From: Phaffia rhodozyma
Taxonomy: Eukaryota; Basidiomycota; Tremellomycetes; Cystofilobasidiales; Mrakiaceae
Reading direction: 5' to 3'
DNA: 64,000 nt
Assembly (NCBI GenBank): GCA_014706385.1
Contig: JACGZH010000006.1
Coordinates: forward strand, 1,364,001 to 1,428,000
Shown here: in pieces, positions 60,120-64,000 of the stretch
Layout of the letters: each line of letters starts with the position of its first letter
Numbering within the stretch: the first letter of the stretch is position 1
Program-made: the position numbers and the translations under genes
Notes under the pieces: model-generated
What the model saw: the letters and a program-made list of their open reading frames with translations, nothing else
Database searches by the model: none
Told to the model about the DNA's origin: nothing

Positions 60120-61403
60120 CTATCTTAATAGACTCTCCCAGGGAAGGCTTCCTTCTGCGTGGTCATCCGGCATCACGTCCCGCCGTACAATAAGGTCTGG
60201 GTTCCATCCTACTACACCTAAAGGCTCTTCTTGGGGGGGAAGAACCGGGTATGAGTGGGCGTGGAACGTCGATAACATCGGAGATGAAGCCGGTATGCGA
60301 CCGGGAATAGGAGCAGGAATAGGAACGGGGCTTTGTCCATATTCGTGGCCGTCAAGGAAAAAAGGTTCGCCAGCTGTTCGTTCCAAGATGTGACGCGTGT
60401 AATCAGGGTCGCTGAGATGTGAAGGGTGTGTGGATGTGGACGAGAACTGTTGGGTGTACTCTGGTAAGGATACCGAGGTTGGCCGGTGGTACGTTGTCGG
60501 AGAGGATGCGAGAGGGTAGTCAACCTGAGTTTCTTGAACTTCTAAGGCTGGAACCAGGTATGATTCGGATACAAGGTCTGGCTCGGTTGTCTGTTGAGGT
60601 TGGTTCTGAAATTGGGTGGTCGAGAATGTCAGGATTTCGGAAGGAGAAGACTGATAAACTGGTGGGTATGGGATTGGATTAAGAGGAGAGGCTGAGTCAC
60701 AACGTTCTTCATATGTTCCAGATTGAGCGGATTGGTTGTGGAAGAAGATATCTGGTTCGACATAGCTCCCGAGCTCAAGCTCGATCGGCTCTTCGTATGC
60801 GTCCGACGAAGTCGAGGGTACAGAGGAAGAGAGCGTCGGAAAAAACGCTTCGTATGGGTGTTGGACGTAATCCTCGCCAAGAACCTTTGTCGAGCTGGCG
60901 AGACCGACGGATTTATTATGCGCTAGAGACGTCTCTGCATCTGTTACCGCTTCCAATTCTTCTCCTACCTCGGATGACAGTGTCAAGGAACGCCGTTTGC
61001 CCGTCCGTCCCTTTTCTTCCGATGAACTGGGAATATACACCCCCCGAGAGATCGTTTTTGAATCCTCGATTGAGATATAAACACATTCCTTCTTGAACTT
61101 GAGGCATGTCTGGCAGCTTGGTCTTGATCCGCAACATCGGGTCTTCCGATACCGGCAGCGTGTGCCTGTTGAGTGATCCCGTGAAGTGAACGCGTATTTC
61201 TATCAACCTAGGCAATTCTACACTGCATGTTACGAGTGACGGACTTACATGCCACTTCTACCTAAAGTTTTAAAAACACAGCAACACTGCGTCAGCCTTC
61301 TGACTACATTCTACTACAGAAACAAGATCAAAAAGGTAAGGTCAGCAAGACCTCTAGACGTTACCCTATGACGGATTGGCTGTTTATCTGATTTGGTAGT
61401 CAT
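60120..61403 (-). CDS. Zn2Cys6 (fungal zinc cluster) transcription factor
   Basis: Three exons, 365 residues: 61403..61365, 61261..61249, 61165..60120. Splicing builds a full N-terminal zinc cluster: ACTRCRYRKTRC, then SRPSCQTCLKFKKEC, spacing C-x2-C-x6-C-x6-C-x2-C-x6-C. The first Cys codon is split across the second intron, and exon 2 is only 13 bases. The start ATG 61403 gives MTTKSDKQPIRHR, a short basic lead typical of these factors. The remaining 290 residues are Ser/Pro/Glu-rich with no fungal-specific middle homology region visible, so the target pathway cannot be named. A single-exon reading would miss the DNA-binding domain altogether. Confidence 0.82.
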
Positions 61404-62420
61404 CTAGCCACGACAAACAAGGTGAGACGACGTTCTATTGTTATCTTGTTGGTTCGTACTTCCGTCAGCATTCTTTTATAGGTCTTGCCGTCAAAGGTGA
61501 CATGTTCAGTTTGTGGTTAGCGAGAAAGTACGGGTAGGTCATCAGTCAACCGTACTTCAACATCCCGTCCATGGAGAAGAAATAAAGGCATAACGGGCAG
61601 TCGCGTCGCGTTGTAACTCTGCCGTCGAGGAATGCAACAAACTCTTTTAGTCAGTTGAATCAAAAAAGCTATTCGTCCAAGATACGTAGCTCGAGGCAGT
61701 ACCCTGAGCAAAACATGATGTCCTTTTGACACACGAACTTTGTACTACCTGTGACACGATTGGTCTGTATCGGCAAACTTCCACATGTCATTCATGAACT
61801 AACAGTTTGATGTATATGAATGCAAATGAGTAGACCCGTAGAGATAGGAACAATAGTCGTGAACGGTCGTGATGAGTTGAAAGAGAAAGATGCCTCTAAC
61901 TATATGCTGTAAATAAGCTAGATATGTCACGGATAAAGATATGTCGTTAAACAACAGAGGATGAAAGAGAGATCGTAGGATTTTTAAAGCAAAGCGTACA
62001 CAGAGAACCAGATGAAGCAGGAAATGCAGATGGCAGTCTTTTTCTATTCTAAATTCCCACGAACTCATGCGGAGAAAACAAAAAGAAATAAAGCAAACAG
62101 AGCAAGGAGAGATGCAAACAAAGCCCGAACCGACAGGTGATGGAAAGAGATGTATGGAAAGAACGAACTCTATGAGTCTAAACCAATAGAACGTAGCGAT
62201 GCAATGCGAATGTAGGGGTAGAGAGATCGTGCAAGCGCTATCCCACTTAATTGGTGAGGACGTCGGATCTTTTCGTTTTTGTTTTGGTGGAAAGGTTTTG
62301 GCCGAGACGGCAGGGAACATAGAACCGGGTGAACAAACGTTGGGGAAGCCAGGGAGAGATGAGCCTCGCGTCAAGTCGAAATCTTAACGGAAGGTTATCC
62401 TTTCATCTATGAAGAAGGTT
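61404..62420. other. intergenic upstream of Zn2Cys6 gene
   Basis: 1.02 kb between the amidotransferase 3' end and the zinc-cluster gene start. A 191-codon - strand ORF (61799-62374) is Phe/Leu/Cys-rich and judged spurious. No motif stands out. Confidence 0.4.
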
Positions 62421-63489
62421 TCAAGCCTCGCCGAGGAAGATCTCGCACATCTTCTGGCCAAGGACTCCAAGACCATCGTGTGGGATGTCCGCTCGCTCTC
62501 GGCAGGATCTGACAACATCGGGGTGGAAGGCACCAATAGCCTCCTGGGAGTCCATGATGAGGTTGAGGATGGAGGGATTAAACTCAGGATGACCCTGGAA
62601 GGCGAGCATGTGAACCTTATCTGAGTCGGGATAGAACGAGACCATGCTGTGGACAGGTGTCTTAGTGCTGGACCCGACGAGGTGGAAGTTACCCTCAGGA
62701 GGAGGAGCGACAGCCATATCTGCATGCCATTGCTGCATGCCAACAGTTGACTTGCCGAAGAGCTTTTCACCGGTAGGGGTGAGGTTGATATCGTAAGTTC
62801 CCAACTAGTAGAAAGAAGAACGAAGAATAAAGCGATCGAGGGAAAAGTTAATTCGAGAACTTGGTGATGTATGTGAACAGCTTAAGGTATCCAACGCACC
62901 TCCCAACCGGCAGGGTTTCTAACGACTTCTCCGCCGTATGCTCTGGTGAGGCATTGGAGACCAAAGCAGATACCGATCATTCGGACGTGAGCAAAATCGT
63001 CTCCGACCCTTCGAAGGAAAGTCAACAATTGAGGAATCCAAGGGTATTTTGCTTCTTGGTACACAGTGGCGACTGAAAGGAAGGACCGAGAAAAGAGATG
63101 GACCAGGGACGAAGGCACGAAAAGATAAGCTATCTGGCTCCGCCGGCGTCACAGAAACTCAAAGCACAGGTAGAGAGAAGAGAGAAAAAAAATTGAGACA
63201 GGCACCCACAGGAACCAGAGATGAGCAGGCCATCGTAAGCGCCAGGAGCGCCCTCGACAAGCAGGTCCTCGGAAGGGTACTGTCCAAGAGTGGCATCATA
63301 AGCATCGAGCACAAGATCAACCTCGTCCCTGCCGCTGAGCTGAAGGGAGAGAAGAAGGTGTCGACGGAAGATGTCAGAATAGGAACCGTGGGTGTCCTTA
63401 ACGTGGGAAGCCATGCTGGTGTCGGTCAGAATGACGGCGATGTGAAGAGACCGGGCAGGCTTCTTTGTGGTCTGGCAGGAGTGAGGCAT
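62421..63489 (-). CDS. class I glutamine amidotransferase-like protein
   Basis: Three exons, 278 residues: 63489..63210, 63072..62900, 62804..62421. GATase1 fold: IAVILTDTSM, YDGLLISGS, MIGICFGLQCLTRAYGGEV (nucleophile Cys in GICFG), VGMQQWHADM read as GMQQWHADMAVAPP, and AFQGHPEFNPSI (His and Glu of the triad). It has the size and layout of the stand-alone fungal proteins such as yeast YLR126C, not of GMP synthase, and no synthetase domain follows. The partner or true substrate is unknown. The start was set at ATG 63489, where the conserved strand begins 16 residues later; upstream in-frame sequence is low complexity. Confidence 0.88.
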
Positions 63490-64000
63490 AGCTGTGAGTT
63501 TTGAAAAGACTGTAGGTTGGTGAGTGAATATGCTGAGGGAGTGTCGATTATGGTCGATGAGAGAAAGAGGAAGAAAGAGAAAGAGGAAAGAACACAAGAA
63601 AAAGTAGATCAATAAAAATGATAGACAAAAATCTTCTTGACTTTCTCGAGAAGGACAAGGAAAAAGAGAGAAAAAAGACGGCGATAATAGAGGAGCCGAG
63701 TCCGCATTCAGAGAGGGCAGCTATGTGTTATAGCGGACCAACCCGGCGGCTTCTTATCAAGAATCTTCTCTCCGACATCGGCCGAGTAAACCCGAGGGGC
63801 TGTTGTTTCAGCATTTTGCCAAGTAGAGATAGGCATCACGTGGGCTGAACGAACAAAAAAGTCAGAAGTCATCGGTAGCTTATGTAATGATAACACGTGT
63901 ATCATAGTATGAACCCGGGCAGTGTTTGTTAGGGTTATGGCTTGAATCACACTTGGTTCGTAGGCCGTGACCCATGAAGCCTTTGTTTCTACTACTCCTC
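63490..64000. other. upstream region of the amidotransferase gene to window edge
   Basis: A/G-rich near 63,560-63,680. A CACGTG box at 63,837-63,842. No supported exon of a further gene. Confidence 0.4.

Noticed and set aside
61799..62374. 191-codon - strand ORF between the amidotransferase and the zinc-cluster gene
   Set aside because: Phe/Leu/Cys/Ser-rich, hydrophobic throughout, no family block, no introns; looks like chance frame in A/G-rich flank.

Overview
The window is a chromosomal piece of an intron-dense fungus, read here as a basidiomycete yeast of the Tremellomycetes type. Almost every gene has many short introns (about 70-130 bases, GT..AG with GTAAGT/GTTCGT/GTACGT-like donors) and several exons under 25 bases. 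The gene content is eukaryotic and fungal: inositol phosphorylceramide synthase, a fungal hybrid histidine kinase, a Zn2Cys6 factor, a cell-wall MAPKK and L-arabinitol dehydrogenase. Base composition is moderate and the intron density is extreme; this would suit a Cystofilobasidiales yeast such as Phaffia, but that placement is inference. I saw no transposon, CRISPR array, rRNA or tRNA.

Twenty genes were placed and exon structures were built by hand. Every complete model keeps reading frame from start to stop across all junctions. Order: a Ser/Pro-rich protein running off the left edge (-); CDC45 (+); RIB7 (-); a multipass membrane protein with a possible RGS-like tail (+); RRN3 (-); kinesin-1 heavy chain (+); a Pumilio/PUF RNA-binding protein (+); AUR1 (-); L-arabinitol 4-dehydrogenase (+); a tocopherol-cyclase-like protein (-); PTPA (PP2A activator) (-); an orphan ABC ATPase (-); a Ser/Pro-rich protein with a His-rich motif (-); PHO88/SND3 (-); an MKK1/2-type MAPKK (+); a secreted CREG-like protein (-); a 25-exon hybrid histidine kinase (+); ORC4 (+); a Zn2Cys6 transcription factor (-); a class I glutamine amidotransferase-like protein (-).

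Most of these are single-copy housekeeping genes. They cover DNA replication (CDC45, ORC4), Pol I transcription (RRN3), riboflavin synthesis (RIB7), sphingolipid synthesis (AUR1), ER targeting (PHO88), transport along microtubules (kinesin-1) and phosphatase control (PTPA). Signalling genes (MAPKK, histidine kinase, possible RGS protein) are scattered among them. There are no operons. Genes sit divergent, convergent or tandem, with 0.2-1.7 kb between them, and one 3.8 kb gap precedes the PUF gene. The closest divergent start pairs are RIB7/membrane protein (188 bases) and PHO88/MAPKK (281 bases, with two CACGTG boxes).

The less ordinary items are the tocopherol-cyclase-like protein, the sensor-less hybrid histidine kinase with a degenerate middle receiver, the possible 7TM-RGS-type protein, the ABC ATPase without a membrane partner, and the microexons, one of which lies inside a zinc cluster. 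I did not find a clearly new multi-gene system.
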